The notes under the pieces were generated by a model. The model was given only the letters and a program-made list of their open reading frames with translations, searched no databases and was not told where the DNA came from. The translations under genes and the position numbers were made by a program. Of a DNA stretch of 64,000 nt, positions 25,693 through 35,654 are shown one piece after another; position 1 is the first letter of the stretch; every line of letters begins with the position of its first letter. Origin of the DNA: Lysinibacillus sphaericus (GTDB taxonomy: Bacteria; Bacillota; Bacilli; Bacillales_A; Planococcaceae). The DNA is taken from assembly GCF_006864135.1 (NCBI RefSeq), contig NZ_SADV01000007.1, positions 124,001 through 188,000 on the forward strand, written 5' to 3'.

Positions 25693-26088
25693 CTATTTTT
25701 CTGCAAGTATTTTATTGATCGCTGGAATATCAGCGGGAGCAAAATTAAGATTTAGCAGCTCATTTCGAGGAACCCATCTAATTTCAGTATGTTCTAGCAG
25801 GACCGGCTCTCCTTTTGTAATTGACGCTTTAAATGTTTCTAAGCGTACGATAAATTTTTCATATTCATAAATGGTATCCTCAACCTTTTCACCAACTTGT
25901 ATAGAGCAATTAAATTCCTCTAATATTTCACGAATTAAAGCTTGATCAGGCGATTCTCCCTCTTCGATTTTACCACCAGGGAATTCCCAATAATTTGCTA
26001 GTACCATATTAGGATTTCTTAACGCACAAAAAATTTCGTGCTTATCATTTTCAATAATTGCACCGACTACATGTACATTTTTTTTCAT
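25693..26088 (-). CDS. Nudix hydrolase (MutT/CTP pyrophosphohydrolase type)
   Basis: A 131-residue Nudix protein. The Nudix box is complete: GGKIEEGESPDQALIREILEEF. The preceding NYWEFPGG is the MutT-type lead. Such enzymes cleave damaged or modified nucleoside triphosphates to the monophosphate and pyrophosphate. It stands alone, convergent with the oxidoreductase gene and divergent from ysgA. Confidence 0.9.
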   Translation of the reverse strand: MKKNVHVVGAIIENDKHEIFCALRNPNMVLANYWEFPGGKIEEGESPDQALIREILEEFNCSIQVGEKVEDTIYEYEKFIVRLETFKASITKGEPVLLEHTEIRWVPRNELLNLNFAPADIPAINKILAEK

Positions 26089-26361
26089 TTATTTCACCCT
26101 CAAATTTATATCTCTATTAGCAAAGCCATCACCCAAAATGGGAATTGTTTTGTATTTCCAAAAATATTGAAAATTATAACATACATTTCTGTAATTTTAT
26201 ATTTATTGGGGGTGTTAATTACAATTCGTTTTCTTAAAAGAACGTTGATTTTAAAAAAATGAGCTTTAACAATTAAACTGTTTTTTTCATGACTATGTAA
26301 TTTATCGTTTTCTACTGTATAATAATGAACAATATATAGGAAAAAGGCGGTACGAGGTACG

Positions 26362-27126
26362 ATGAAAAGAATTGAATCTACGCAAAATGCGTTAGTGAAA
26401 TATTGGAAGAAGCTTGCGACAACACGTAAAGAGCGTGAAAGATCTGGAGAATTCCTAGTAGAGGGATTCCACTTGGTGGAAGAAGCATTAAAAAATACGG
26501 AGCAGGTGATGCAACTAATTGTACGTGAAGGTGTAGAATTACCAATGCTTTGGCCGATTGATAATGTAGCCATCGTTGAGGTAACGGCGGCTGTAGCCAA
26601 GGAGTTTGCTGAAACGGAGACATCTCAAGGTGTATTTGCGGTATGTAAGCAGCCTTTGTTAGACGAAGATGTAATGGCAACGTGGCGCAAGGTGCTACTA
26701 ATTGATGCCGTGCAAGATCCAGGAAATATTGGGACGATGATTCGTACTGCAGATGCAGCTGGTTTGGATGCAGTCATACTCGGTAAGGGCTGTGCGGATT
26801 TATATAATCCTAAAACGCTTCGTTCTGCACAAGGCTCACATTTCCATATCCCGGTCATTCGTGGTGATTTAGAGGAATGGATTGAGCAGCTACAAAATAA
26901 TGGTGTACCAGTATTTGGGACTGCTTTAGATGAGGATGCAGTTGTCTATAGTGATATTGAACATACTGGTGCATTCGCGATCATGATGGGGAATGAAGGT
27001 AGTGGTATTCATCCACAACTACTTTCGATGACAGATCAAAATATTATTATTCCAATTTTGGGGCAAGCAGAGTCTCTAAATGTAGCAGTGGCAACAGGAA
27101 TCGTTTTATATGGATTTGTTAAGTAG
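26362..27126 (+). CDS. ysgA: TrmH/SpoU-family RNA 2'-O-methyltransferase
   Basis: A 254-residue SPOUT methyltransferase. Motif 1 is QDPGNIGTMIRTADAAG, motif 2 IMMGNEGSGI and motif 3 IIPILGQAESLNVAVATGI, all intact, with an N-terminal substrate-binding domain (KYWKKLATTRKERERSGEFLVEGFHLVEEAL). It probably methylates a ribose of 23S rRNA with S-adenosylmethionine. In B. subtilis ysgA lies between sspI and pheS, and it precedes pheS here too. A TATAAT lies at 26318-26323. Confidence 0.92.
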   Translation: MKRIESTQNALVKYWKKLATTRKERERSGEFLVEGFHLVEEALKNTEQVMQLIVREGVELPMLWPIDNVAIVEVTAAVAKEFAETETSQGVFAVCKQPLLDEDVMATWRKVLLIDAVQDPGNIGTMIRTADAAGLDAVILGKGCADLYNPKTLRSAQGSHFHIPVIRGDLEEWIEQLQNNGVPVFGTALDEDAVVYSDIEHTGAFAIMMGNEGSGIHPQLLSMTDQNIIIPILGQAESLNVAVATGIVLYGFVK

Positions 27127-27200
27127 GTGATAGAAGTGTTGCAACTGTACTAATCATCACAGTTGTGGGTGACATTTTTTAATATAGGCACTGATATTAG

Positions 27201-27425
27201 TTGATTGTAGTGGAGGCTGGGCGACTCCTTGGGGATTAGCGATAGAGGAACGAAGGCTAAAAGCATCACATCCTGTGATAACGCCTTCGTGACCAACATC
27301 GTGTTGGCCCGAGATCCTGCAGCGAAGCGAAGCGGCTCGTCGGACGCCCCCAGGAAGCTTTGCTATGTAGCGAAAGCAAAGCGTCAGCTCCAAAGCGCCT
27401 AGTCGGAACGGAAATCAACCACACG
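27201..27425. repeat. Family II dispersed repeat, long copy
   Basis: Runs from TTGATTGTAGTGGAGGCTGG via GGCTCGTCGGACGCCCCCAGG to CGCCTAGTCGGAACGGAAATC. It is longer than other copies because it holds an internal stretch (about 27253-27300) and a TAGCGAAAGCAAAGCGTCAGC module of family I (27367-27388). Short frames on its minus strand are not genes. Confidence 0.8.
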
Positions 27426-27482
27426 TGATAAACTAAAATTGCCGATAAAGCCATTATATTGCTGTTAATAGGCACATGGCTC

Positions 27483-27512
27483 TTGATTTGAATTGGTATA
27501 GTATTGTATAAT
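27483..27512 (+). promoter_or_regulatory. Predicted promoter of the pheS T-box transcript
   Basis: TTGATT (27483-27488), an 18-base spacer and TATAAT (27507-27512), about 20-30 bases before the T-box leader. Confidence 0.6.
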
Positions 27513-27537
27513 CACTGTTAAAATGTAAACGAAAATG

Positions 27538-27791
27538 CTTTGACCGGGAAGTAGTAAAGATTGTGAATGGACGACAGGGAGCGCAGGCCGAAGATTGAGA
27601 GCCAGTGCCGTACAATGCAATTTTGAATTCATCCCGCGAGCAGCTACCGGGACCAGCGAAACGCTGTAAAGGTATGCCGGCTTTAATCTAGTCGTTATGT
27701 CAATGAAGTGATTGTTAGGAATTTTCCTTGCAATAACTAGGGTGGTACCGCGAATATGTCCTCGTCCCTTTTTTAGGGGCGAGTTTTTTTA
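27538..27791 (+). promoter_or_regulatory. T-box leader, phenylalanine specific
   Basis: The conserved T-box AGGGTGGTACCGCG is at 27739-27752, followed by a terminator stem CTCGTCCCT / AGGGGCGAG and T7 (27761-27790). The likely specifier is TTC (Phe) at 27628-27630, after GAA as in other T-boxes. Uncharged tRNA-Phe would bind and prevent termination, raising pheST expression. Antiterminator and terminator can be drawn from the sequence; the specifier assignment is strengthened by the downstream gene. Confidence 0.92.
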
Positions 27792-27838
27792 TGCCATCAA
27801 CAAAATTGGCATGGATTTGAACAAGGAGGGTTTATTAC

Positions 27839-28876
27839 ATGGAAGAGCAATTAAAGCAATTAGAGCAAGAAGCACTTGCTAAAATTGAAGCGGCAGCAAA
27901 TTTAAAGGAATTAAATGATGTGCGAGTAGCATATCTAGGGAAAAAAGGACCTATCACTGATTTATTAAAGGGTATGGGGAAATTATCAGCTGAGGAACGC
28001 CCAAAAATGGGTGCTTTAGTCAATTCAGTTCGTGAAAATGTAACTGCTGTATTAGAGGAAAAGGTAACTGTGCTAGAGGAAGCAGCAATTGCTGAAAAAT
28101 TAGCAAGTGAGTCGATTGATGTCACTTTGCCTGGCCGTGAAATTAAAGTTGGCAATCGCCATCCATTAACACGTGTTATTGAAGAAATTGAAGATTTATT
28201 TATCGGTATGGGCTATGAAATTGCTGAAGGACCGGAAGTGGAAAAGGATTATTATAACTTCGAGGCACTAAACTTACCGAAGGGACATCCTGCTCGTGAT
28301 ATGCAAGATTCGTTCTATATTTCCGAGGAAATATTATTACGTACGCATACTTCTCCTGTGCAAGCTCGCACGATGGAAGAGAAGAAGGGTGAATCAATTC
28401 GCATTATTTGTCCAGGGAAAGTATTCCGTCGTGACAACGATGATGCTACACACTCTCACCAATTCATGCAAATTGAAGGGTTAGTGATCGGTGAAAATAT
28501 TCGCATGAGTGACCTTAAAGGTACACTTGATACATTAGCGAAAAAAATGTTTGGTGCGGAGCGCGAAATTCGACTTCGACCAAGCTTCTTCCCATTCACA
28601 GAGCCATCTGTAGAAATGGATATTTCTTGCTTCAAATGTGGTGGTTCTGGCTGTAACGTATGTAAAGGTACAGGTTGGATTGAAATTTTAGGAGCTGGTA
28701 TGGTGCATCCAAATGTACTTGAAATGGCAGGCTATGATCCGAAGAAAGTATCAGGCTTTGCATTCGGTATTGGTGCTGAACGTATCGCAATGTTGAAATA
28801 TGGTGTCGACGATATTCGTCATTTCTATACAAGTGACACACGTTTCTTATCACAATTCGAGCGAACAGAGGCGTAA
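27839..28876 (+). CDS. pheS: Phenylalanyl-tRNA synthetase alpha subunit
   Basis: A 345-residue catalytic subunit of the alpha2beta2 enzyme that charges tRNA-Phe. An N-terminal coiled coil (residues 1-85) is followed by the class II core: [45 protein letters not shown] (motif 2), FTEPSVEMD and [17 protein letters not shown] (motif 3). A CxxC-GCNVC cluster lies before motif 3. AAGGAGGG precedes ATG. First gene after the T-box. Confidence 0.98.
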   Translation: MEEQLKQLEQEALAKIEAAANLKELNDVRVAYLGKKGPITDLLKGMGKLSAEERPKMGALVNSVRENVTAVLEEKVTVLEEAAIAEKLASESIDVTLPGREIKVGNRHPLTRVIEEIEDLFIGMGYEIAEGPEVEKDYYNFEALNLPKGHPARDMQDSFYISEEILLRTHTSPVQARTMEEKKGESIRIICPGKVFRRDNDDATHSHQFMQIEGLVIGENIRMSDLKGTLDTLAKKMFGAEREIRLRPSFFPFTEPSVEMDISCFKCGGSGCNVCKGTGWIEILGAGMVHPNVLEMAGYDPKKVSGFAFGIGAERIAMLKYGVDDIRHFYTSDTRFLSQFERTEA

Positions 28877-28888
28877 GGGGGATAACAA

Positions 28889-31306
28889 ATGTTAGTATCA
28901 TTAGATTGGTTAAAAGATTATGTAAGTACACAGGATTTAACACCTGAGGAGTTAGCTGAAAAAATTACGCGCTCTGGAATTGAAGTAGATGCAGTAATTG
29001 ACCGTGCTAACGAAATGGATAAAGTTGTTGTCGGCTATGTCGTATCAAAGGAGAAACACCCTGAAGCAGATAAATTAAATATTTGCCAAGTGGATGTTGG
29101 TGAAGCTGAACCACAACAAATTATTTGTGGTGCTCCAAACGTTGATGCTGGTCAAAAAGTTATTGTCGCTCGTCCTGGTGCACATTTACCAGGCGGCATT
29201 AAAATAAAAAAAGCGAAACTTCGTGGACATGAATCAAACGGTATGATTTGTTCATTACAAGAGTTAGGAATCGAAGGGAAACTAGTTCCTAAAGCATATT
29301 CTGAAGGTATTTATGTGCTTCCTAAGGGTGCAGAGGTCGGTTCAGATGCCCTTGCTATTTTGGGTTTACGTGACACAGTATTAGAGCTTGGTTTAACACC
29401 AAACCGCTCAGATGCACTGTCAATGCTAGGTGTGGCGTATGAAGTTGGCGCAATTCTATCTGAAGAAGTGAAGTATCCAGAAATCGCCTACAGCACATCT
29501 TCTGAAAAAGCAGAAGACATGTTAAAGCTTCGAGTAGAAGATTTACAAGCGAACCCAATGTATGTAGCAAAAGTTGTGAAAAACGTAAAAATCGCGGAAT
29601 CACCGATGTGGCTACAAAATCGCTTAATGGCAGCAGGTGTACGCCCTCATAATAATGTTGTCGATGTAACGAACTACATTTTAATGGAATACGGTCAACC
29701 GCTTCATGCCTTTGACTACGATAGTCTTGCAACAGGTGAAATCGTAGTGCGTAAAGCAACAGAAGGCGAAAAAATTACTACTTTAGATGACCAAGAGCGT
29801 ACATTAAAAGCAACAGATTTAGTCATTACAAATGGCAAAGAGCCAGTAGCTATCGCAGGTGTAATGGGTGGTGCAAACTCTGAAGTAAATGATTCTACAA
29901 CAACGGTTGTGATCGAATCTGCTTATTTCGATGGTTTAACTGTACGTCAAACATCACGTCATCTTGGACTTCGTTCAGATGCTTCTGCTCGCTTTGAAAA
30001 GGGTGTTGACCCTAACCGTGTATTACCAGCTGCAGAACGTGCTGCAGCACTACTAGCTGAACTAGCTGGTGGTGAAGTGTTAGAGGGAACATGCATCGTG
30101 GATGAACTAGATAAATCACCGGCACGTGTTGTCGTTTCTCCAGATTTTATTAATGAACGTTTAGGTATGAAAATTTCATTAGAAGAAATGTTGACTATTT
30201 TAGAGCGTCTTAAATTTGGCGTAGAAGCAGCAAATGGTTTACTAATCGTTGATGCACCAACACGTCGTCAAGATATTAAAATTGAAGAAGATATTGTAGA
30301 AGAAATTGCTCGTTTATATGGCTATGATGAAATCCCGATGACTTTACCAGAGGGAGCAAACCAAGTAGGTCGTCTAACACCATATCAAGCAAATCGTCGT
30401 GTAGTTCGTAACTATATGGAGGGGGCAGGCCTTTACCAAGCTGTCACTTACTCATTAACTTCAGATGCATTGTCACAACGCTTTGCATTGAAAGCTGAGC
30501 CAGTAACACGTTTACTAATGCCGATGAGTGAGGACCGTTCAACACTACGTCAAAGTCTTATCCCACATTTAATTGAAGCGGCTGCATATAATGTTGCACG
30601 TAAAGCTGACAATGTGGCATTGTATGAAATCGGTTCAGTATTCCTTGGTCAATCAGAAGAGGGGCTACCATACGAGGAAGAGCATGTGGCGGCAGTAGTA
30701 ACAGGAAAATGGCTTGACCATGCTTGGCAAGGGGAGAAAAAAGCAGTAGATTTCTTCGTCTTAAAAGGCATTGTAGAAGGTGTTATCGGTAAGCTCGGTT
30801 TAGAGGACCGTATTTCATTTGTGAAAGCTGAAGTAGATGGATTACATCCGGGACGTACTGCTAGCATTCTTTTAGACGGTGAACAAGTGGGTATTATTGG
30901 TGGATTACATCCAGCAGAGCAAAAAGCATGGGGTGTCAAAGACACATATATAATGGAAATGAATCTAGTAACATTATTAAATGCTAATGCAAAAGAAGCA
31001 CCTCTTGGTTATACACCAGTGCCTCGCTTCCCAGCAATGTCTCGTGATATTGCACTTATCATGGACCGTACAACAACAGCTGGAGAGGTTATTGCTGCGA
31101 TTCGCTCAGCAAGCGTGAAATTATTGAAAGACGTTCGTGTATTCGACGTATATGAAGGTGAAAAAATGGAGGCTGGTAAAAAATCAGTTGCATTCTCCCT
31201 AACATACTTCGATCCAGAACGTACTTTAACAGATGAAGAGGTTGTTGCAGCGCATAACAAAGTGTTAAAAGCTATTGCAACAATTGAAGGTACAGAAGTA
31301 CGCTAA
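28889..31306 (+). CDS. pheT: Phenylalanyl-tRNA synthetase beta subunit
   Basis: An 805-residue beta subunit, normal length. Domains in order: N-terminal domain with tRNA-binding OB fold (about 40-150, EKHPEADKLNICQVD), B3/B4 editing domain (about 210-390, RPHNNVVDVTNYILMEYGQPLHAFDYD), B5 (about 405-475), catalytic-like core, and the C-terminal ferredoxin-like anticodon-binding domain (PRFPAMSRDIALIMD). Twelve bases separate it from pheS; they form one transcript. A family I repeat begins four bases after the stop. Confidence 0.98.
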   Translation: MLVSLDWLKDYVSTQDLTPEELAEKITRSGIEVDAVIDRANEMDKVVVGYVVSKEKHPEADKLNICQVDVGEAEPQQIICGAPNVDAGQKVIVARPGAHLPGGIKIKKAKLRGHESNGMICSLQELGIEGKLVPKAYSEGIYVLPKGAEVGSDALAILGLRDTVLELGLTPNRSDALSMLGVAYEVGAILSEEVKYPEIAYSTSSEKAEDMLKLRVEDLQANPMYVAKVVKNVKIAESPMWLQNRLMAAGVRPHNNVVDVTNYILMEYGQPLHAFDYDSLATGEIVVRKATEGEKITTLDDQERTLKATDLVITNGKEPVAIAGVMGGANSEVNDSTTTVVIESAYFDGLTVRQTSRHLGLRSDASARFEKGVDPNRVLPAAERAAALLAELAGGEVLEGTCIVDELDKSPARVVVSPDFINERLGMKISLEEMLTILERLKFGVEAANGLLIVDAPTRRQDIKIEEDIVEEIARLYGYDEIPMTLPEGANQVGRLTPYQANRRVVRNYMEGAGLYQAVTYSLTSDALSQRFALKAEPVTRLLMPMSEDRSTLRQSLIPHLIEAAAYNVARKADNVALYEIGSVFLGQSEEGLPYEEEHVAAVVTGKWLDHAWQGEKKAVDFFVLKGIVEGVIGKLGLEDRISFVKAEVDGLHPGRTASILLDGEQVGIIGGLHPAEQKAWGVKDTYIMEMNLVTLLNANAKEAPLGYTPVPRFPAMSRDIALIMDRTTTAGEVIAAIRSASVKLLKDVRVFDVYEGEKMEAGKKSVAFSLTYFDPERTLTDEEVVAAHNKVLKAIATIEGTEVR

Positions 31307-31309
31307 TTT

Positions 31310-31425
31310 TTAACTTCTTTCAGCATATATGTTTTGTAACGAACGCGTAGCGACAAGTACAGATGTACCTCTAAAGCGCTGAAAGAAGTTAAAGCGTCCG
31401 GACGCTATTATGCCGAGGTATTATT
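31310..31425. repeat. Family I dispersed repeat with perfect 15-base inverted ends
   Basis: TTAACTTCTTTCAGC (31310-31324) and GCTGAAAGAAGTTAA (31378-31392) are exact reverse complements. They flank 53 bases containing CGCGTAGCGACAAGTACAGATG. A GCGTCCGGACGC palindrome and TATGCCGAGG follow. The rest of the gap up to 31633 holds AT-rich sequence with a TATAAT at 31591-31596 that may start the chemoreceptor transcript. Confidence 0.85.
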
Positions 31426-31633
31426 GATTATGTTTTTATGAGCTGTCTCTTAATGAGGCAGCTTTTTGTTTTATTCACATGGAGAAAATAAAGCGCTGAA
31501 GAGAAGACTTTAAGTTAATTTACATGTTTAAGTATTTCGCAATATTTAGAAATAACAAAAAATAAATTTTTGATTTATATTTGTGTATAGTATAATTTGG
31601 ATAGAAAATTTTACTATTGGGGTGGTAGTTATT

Positions 31634-33601
31634 ATGAAAAATCATCGAAAAAGAAGAGGCTTTTCCATGCGAGCCCGATTAATATGGGCGTTTACCTTGA
31701 CACTTTTAATCCCCAGTATTGCTATTGGTACGTTTTCATATTTGAAGGCTTCTGATCAATATGACAAGGAATTAAGTAATAGCTCGCGGGAAAATGTTGA
31801 TTTATTAAATACACTAATTTCAAATGAGATATCACCTATTCAAAGTGATGTGGAGTATTTAGCTGCTTCTTTTAATAAAAATGTGCAAGATGTAGACGCT
31901 TTAAAGGAATTAGAAAAATATAACGCTTTACATAGTAATGTCTCTGTTGTCAATTTAGCAATTGAGGGGCACAAATTTATGCGTGAACCATATGCTAAAT
32001 CCTCAGCCGATTATGATCCATTTACGCGACCATGGTACTTAAAGGCTATTGAATCACCAGGCAAAAACGTTATGGTTGATCCATATAAATCAACGATTAC
32101 AGGTGAATTAATATTAGCAGTATCAGCTGGTTTACAGGATCGTTCAGGGGCTATTTCTATTGGTCTAAATTTAGACGGAATTTCCGAACTAGTGAAATCA
32201 GTGGAGATTGGTAATAATGGCTATGCTACATTAGTAAATGCCAATAATCTTATTATTGCTGATCCACAATTAGAGGTAGGATCGGAGCTCAAAAAGTCAT
32301 ATATAGAAAAGATACAAGGAAAAGAAGAAGGTAGTTTTACCATTGAAGAAGATGGGAAAAAGCATCGAGTGTTTTTTACTACCAATAAACTAACGGGATG
32401 GAAAATTATTGGTACTATGGATTTGGCAGACGTAGCAGCTATCACAAAACCAATATTAATAAACACGATGACCGTTATTGTCATTGCTCTAATCGTATTT
32501 GGAATCATTGGTGCTTTCATTATAAGAACAATCACGCAGCCATTAAATAAGTTGTCAACAGTAGCTGAGCAGGTAGGAGATGGTGATTTACGTAATTTAA
32601 TTGACATTAAAAGACATGATGAGATAGGTAAACTGGCGGATATATTCAATAAAATGATTCTATCTTTACGTGGTGTAGTTGGTAACATTGGTGAGGAATC
32701 CAATCAGTTAGCTACATCATCGGAGGAACTTACAGCAAGTACAGCAGAAAATAAACGAGCTACATCGCAAATTGTTGATTCCATTCAAACATTTGCTGAA
32801 ACGGTTGATTTGCAAGCCGAAACAATTAATGATAGCACTAACGCTGTACTTGAAATGTCTTCATCCATTCAACAAATTGCCGTTAAGTCTGATACCGTTA
32901 ATGAGATGTCGAATAAAGCAATGGAGGCTGTTGTGATAGGAGACCAAACTATTCAAACAGCAATTGGCCAAATGAAAATGATTCAAAGTACTGTCCAAGC
33001 ACTTGAAAACACCGTACAAACACTAAGTGAACGTTCAAATGAAATCGGACGTATTGTAGAGGCTATTACGCAAATTGCTGATCAAACGAATCTTTTAGCT
33101 CTAAATGCTGCAATTGAAGCTGCTCGTGCAGGTGAGCATGGAAAAGGTTTTGCAGTTGTTGCTGATGAGGTGCGAAAGCTTGCTGAGCAATCCGCACAAT
33201 CAACAATGCAAATAAAAGATATCATTGATTATATTCAAGCCGATACAAAACTAGCGGTTGAATCAATGGCTGCTGGTTCAGCTGAGGTATTAAAGGGAAT
33301 TGATGTAACAAATATGGCAGGAAAGTCATTCAAAGAAATTAGTGATAATGTACAAAGCGTAACCTATGAAATAGGACAAATTTCAGAGACAGCAAAAGTT
33401 ATTTCTGAACACTCCAATCAAGTGGCAATAGGAATTGAAAGTGTGCTTCAGCGAACAAATGAAAATACAGCAAGTGCACAAAATATTTCCGCCGCAACAG
33501 AGGAACAGCTTGCTTCTATGGAAGAAATCGCTGCATCGGCAGAAGCCCTTGCTAAAATGTCTGAAAATCTACAACAAACCATTAGACAGTTTAAATATTA
33601 G
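31634..33601 (+). CDS. Methyl-accepting chemotaxis protein, membrane-bound
   Basis: A 655-residue chemoreceptor. An N-terminal membrane helix (about 15-35) precedes an extracellular dCache-like sensor (about 45-265, with [22 protein letters not shown]), then a second membrane helix (about 275-300), HAMP ([22 protein letters not shown]) and a long coiled-coil signalling domain with the hairpin tip [51 protein letters not shown]. The ligand is unknown; Cache receptors often bind amino or organic acids. ATG 31634 follows GGGGTGG; an in-frame start at 31583 would spoil the N terminus. Single-gene transcript. Confidence 0.93.
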   Translation: MKNHRKRRGFSMRARLIWAFTLTLLIPSIAIGTFSYLKASDQYDKELSNSSRENVDLLNTLISNEISPIQSDVEYLAASFNKNVQDVDALKELEKYNALHSNVSVVNLAIEGHKFMREPYAKSSADYDPFTRPWYLKAIESPGKNVMVDPYKSTITGELILAVSAGLQDRSGAISIGLNLDGISELVKSVEIGNNGYATLVNANNLIIADPQLEVGSELKKSYIEKIQGKEEGSFTIEEDGKKHRVFFTTNKLTGWKIIGTMDLADVAAITKPILINTMTVIVIALIVFGIIGAFIIRTITQPLNKLSTVAEQVGDGDLRNLIDIKRHDEIGKLADIFNKMILSLRGVVGNIGEESNQLATSSEELTASTAENKRATSQIVDSIQTFAETVDLQAETINDSTNAVLEMSSSIQQIAVKSDTVNEMSNKAMEAVVIGDQTIQTAIGQMKMIQSTVQALENTVQTLSERSNEIGRIVEAITQIADQTNLLALNAAIEAARAGEHGKGFAVVADEVRKLAEQSAQSTMQIKDIIDYIQADTKLAVESMAAGSAEVLKGIDVTNMAGKSFKEISDNVQSVTYEIGQISETAKVISEHSNQVAIGIESVLQRTNENTASAQNISAATEEQLASMEEIAASAEALAKMSENLQQTIRQFKY

Positions 33602-33640
33602 GCTAAACAAAAATCTGATCATAATAAGTTTTTGATATAA

Positions 33641-33716
33641 AGAATTTCGCTAACTACAATAGAGAACAAGTTGTGTATAACTTGTACTGCTGGAGTATAG
33701 CGAAATTTTTTTGTCT
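33641..33716. terminator. Two-part terminator hairpin
   Basis: ATTTCGCTA (about 33644-33652) pairs with TAGCGAAAT (about 33698-33706) followed by T7, and encloses a second hairpin ACAAGTT / AACTTGT. It lies between the convergent chemoreceptor and rnhC genes. Confidence 0.8.
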
Positions 33717-33728
33717 AATAGGCCAATA

Positions 33729-34655
33729 TTATTTCATCTTTTTAGCTTTCTCAGTATTCGCAAAATGCCATTTCGTTATGGAACGTAAAAATTCCTCACC
33801 TTGTTTCCGCCAAATGCGTGCTGCTAATGCATCTACTTTCGCTGAAGCTCCCTTCAACAACTCTATCCCAGCAATCTCGCTTAGACGGTCCATTTCTTTT
33901 AAAAATGCAGCACGAGCTAATATCGATGCAGTTGCTACGGAAAGATGTAGTTGCTCGGCCTTCGTAGAAAATAGCACATTCTCCCGAACAATATCTCGTT
34001 CATTTTTTAAGTAATTGTAATAAACGCCGCGTTCCGCAAACTGATCTATCAAAATATGTTCTGGTTTTTCGGGCGCCATTTTCGCCAATGTATTTTTAAG
34101 TGCTCGATTGTGCATCATAGCTTTCATTTTACCTTGAGAGTAGCCTCGTGATTGTAATTCGTTATATTTTTCATTGCGTAGTACAAGTACACTATGGACA
34201 CAAGCTGCACGTAAATCAGGGGCGATTTTACGCATGTAATCATCCGTTAGCATTTTTGAGTCCTTGACACCAAGTTCGTTTATAAGCGCAATTTTTGATG
34301 ATGGGACATATACGGCTGCAACTGTTATTGGACCGAAATAATCACCAGTACCAGTTTCGTCTGAGCCTAGCACCGACATCGTAGTAAAACCTTCTGGAAG
34401 AACGTCGCCCTTTACTCCTAACGACGATGATTTTTGTGTATTTTTTACTTCTATGTTTCCCCAGCGCGCAGCTTCTCGCTCAGCTCCTCCCCCTTGGAAC
34501 ATTAATTTACCTGATTTGTACATCGTAATTGCTGTATCTGGGAGCTTTGCGGCAAAGATAACACCTGGAGCTTTACGCTCTATAAAATGGTTTGCATAGT
34601 ATGACATCACCTCTTTTTGTATATTTGTTGATATGGAAAGTACAATATTTGACAT
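33729..34655 (-). CDS. rnhC: Ribonuclease HIII
   Basis: A 308-residue RNase HIII that cuts RNA in RNA-DNA hybrids. An N-terminal TBP-like domain (residues 1-85) precedes the type 2 catalytic domain beginning SVLGSDETGTGDYFGP, with a later Asp in ILIDQFAERG. The start at 34655 follows AAAGGAACGAG; an in-frame ATG at 34679 would add eight residues. Transcribed divergently from zapA, as in B. subtilis. Confidence 0.93.
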   Translation of the reverse strand: MSNIVLSISTNIQKEVMSYYANHFIERKAPGVIFAAKLPDTAITMYKSGKLMFQGGGAEREAARWGNIEVKNTQKSSSLGVKGDVLPEGFTTMSVLGSDETGTGDYFGPITVAAVYVPSSKIALINELGVKDSKMLTDDYMRKIAPDLRAACVHSVLVLRNEKYNELQSRGYSQGKMKAMMHNRALKNTLAKMAPEKPEHILIDQFAERGVYYNYLKNERDIVRENVLFSTKAEQLHLSVATASILARAAFLKEMDRLSEIAGIELLKGASAKVDALAARIWRKQGEEFLRSITKWHFANTEKAKKMK

Positions 34656-34789
34656 TTGCTCGTTCCTTTCTGTCCTCATTGTTCACAATTTTATACCTTT
34701 CATGGTATGATAATAAATAGCTTTTTTGTGTAAGCGGCTCACAATAAAAAAATTCGTGAGCACAAAAATTTTTAAAGGAGGGTGCGACT

Positions 34790-35050
34790 ATGGAAAATCA
34801 AGAAAAGAATAAAATTTCTGTGGAAATCTACGGTCATACATATAAAATGGTCGGCTCTGAATCCATGGGACATATGCGACTTGTCGCTTCAATTGTTGAT
34901 GACCGTATGCGCGAAATGAATGTACATAATCCCTCTCTTGATAGCACAAAGCTCGCCGTTCTTACAGCAGTAAATACCGTTCATGATTATTTACTATTAA
35001 AAGAACAAATGGAAAAACTAGAAGAAGAATTGAAAAAATTAAAGGGTTGA
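34790..35050 (+). CDS. zapA: Cell division protein ZapA
   Basis: An 86-residue protein that bundles FtsZ filaments at the division site. It has the ZapA N-terminal domain ([27 protein letters not shown]) and a C-terminal coiled coil ([16 protein letters not shown]). AAAGGAGGG precedes the ATG. It is followed after five bases by cvpA, an order conserved in Bacillus. Confidence 0.95.
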   Translation: MENQEKNKISVEIYGHTYKMVGSESMGHMRLVASIVDDRMREMNVHNPSLDSTKLAVLTAVNTVHDYLLLKEQMEKLEEELKKLKG

Positions 35051-35055
35051 AGTGA

Positions 35056-35595
35056 ATGTTAGATTTAATCATATTAGTGGTGCTATTAGCCGGGCTCATC
35101 ATTGGTGCAAAACGTGGTTTCATTGTTCAGATGATGCATATCGTTAGCTTTATAGTTGCCCTAATAGTTGCGTATATCTATTATAAACCATTAGCACAAA
35201 AATTTGTGTTTTGGGTTCCGTATCCAGGTGTAACGGATTCAGGTAGTCTTGGAGTAGTTATTGATAGCCTGGATTTAGACCGCACTTTTTACCGTGTCAT
35301 TGCATTTGCAGTTATTTTCTTTGCGGTGAAAATTACAATGCAAATTGTGGCATCGATTTTTGATTTTATAGCGTATTTACCTGTGTTAGGTACAGTGAAT
35401 CGCTGGCTTGGAGCATTGTTTGGCATGATTGAAAACTATTTAATTATGTTTATTTTGCTGTACATTCTTGCTTTATTGCCAGTTGCTTCTATCCAAAGTT
35501 TAATGTCGAAGTCGTTGTTAAGTGGTCTCATTTTGGAACACACCCCAATTATTACAAGTATGTTTCAAAATTGGTGGTATATTTATATGCAATAG
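35056..35595 (+). CDS. yshB: CvpA-family membrane protein
   Basis: A 179-residue integral membrane protein with four hydrophobic helices and the CvpA core GAKRGFIVQMMHIVSFIVAL. The family is linked to colicin V export in E. coli and to division or envelope functions in Firmicutes; the molecular role is unknown. Five bases after zapA, so translationally linked. Confidence 0.92.
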   Translation: MLDLIILVVLLAGLIIGAKRGFIVQMMHIVSFIVALIVAYIYYKPLAQKFVFWVPYPGVTDSGSLGVVIDSLDLDRTFYRVIAFAVIFFAVKITMQIVASIFDFIAYLPVLGTVNRWLGALFGMIENYLIMFILLYILALLPVASIQSLMSKSLLSGLILEHTPIITSMFQNWWYIYMQ

Positions 35596-35602
35596 CAAAC
35601 TG

Positions 35603-35636
35603 TGCACTTCTCTCGGTTTTGAGGGAAGTGTTTTTA
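35603..35636 (+). terminator. Hairpin between cvpA and polX
   Basis: CACTTCTCTC (35605-35614) pairs with GAGGGAAGTG (35621-35630), followed by TTTTT. It could end part of the zapA-cvpA transcripts before polX. Confidence 0.6.
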
Positions 35637-35654
35637 CGATAGGAGGAATTCCCA

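Noticed and set aside
26106..26600. 164-residue minus-strand ORF opposite ysgA
   Set aside because: Shadow of the ysgA coding strand and of the AT-rich intergenic region; no domain and poor start context.
29355..29759. 134-residue minus-strand ORF inside pheT
   Set aside because: Antisense shadow of a well-supported synthetase gene, rich in Leu, His and Arg as such shadows are.
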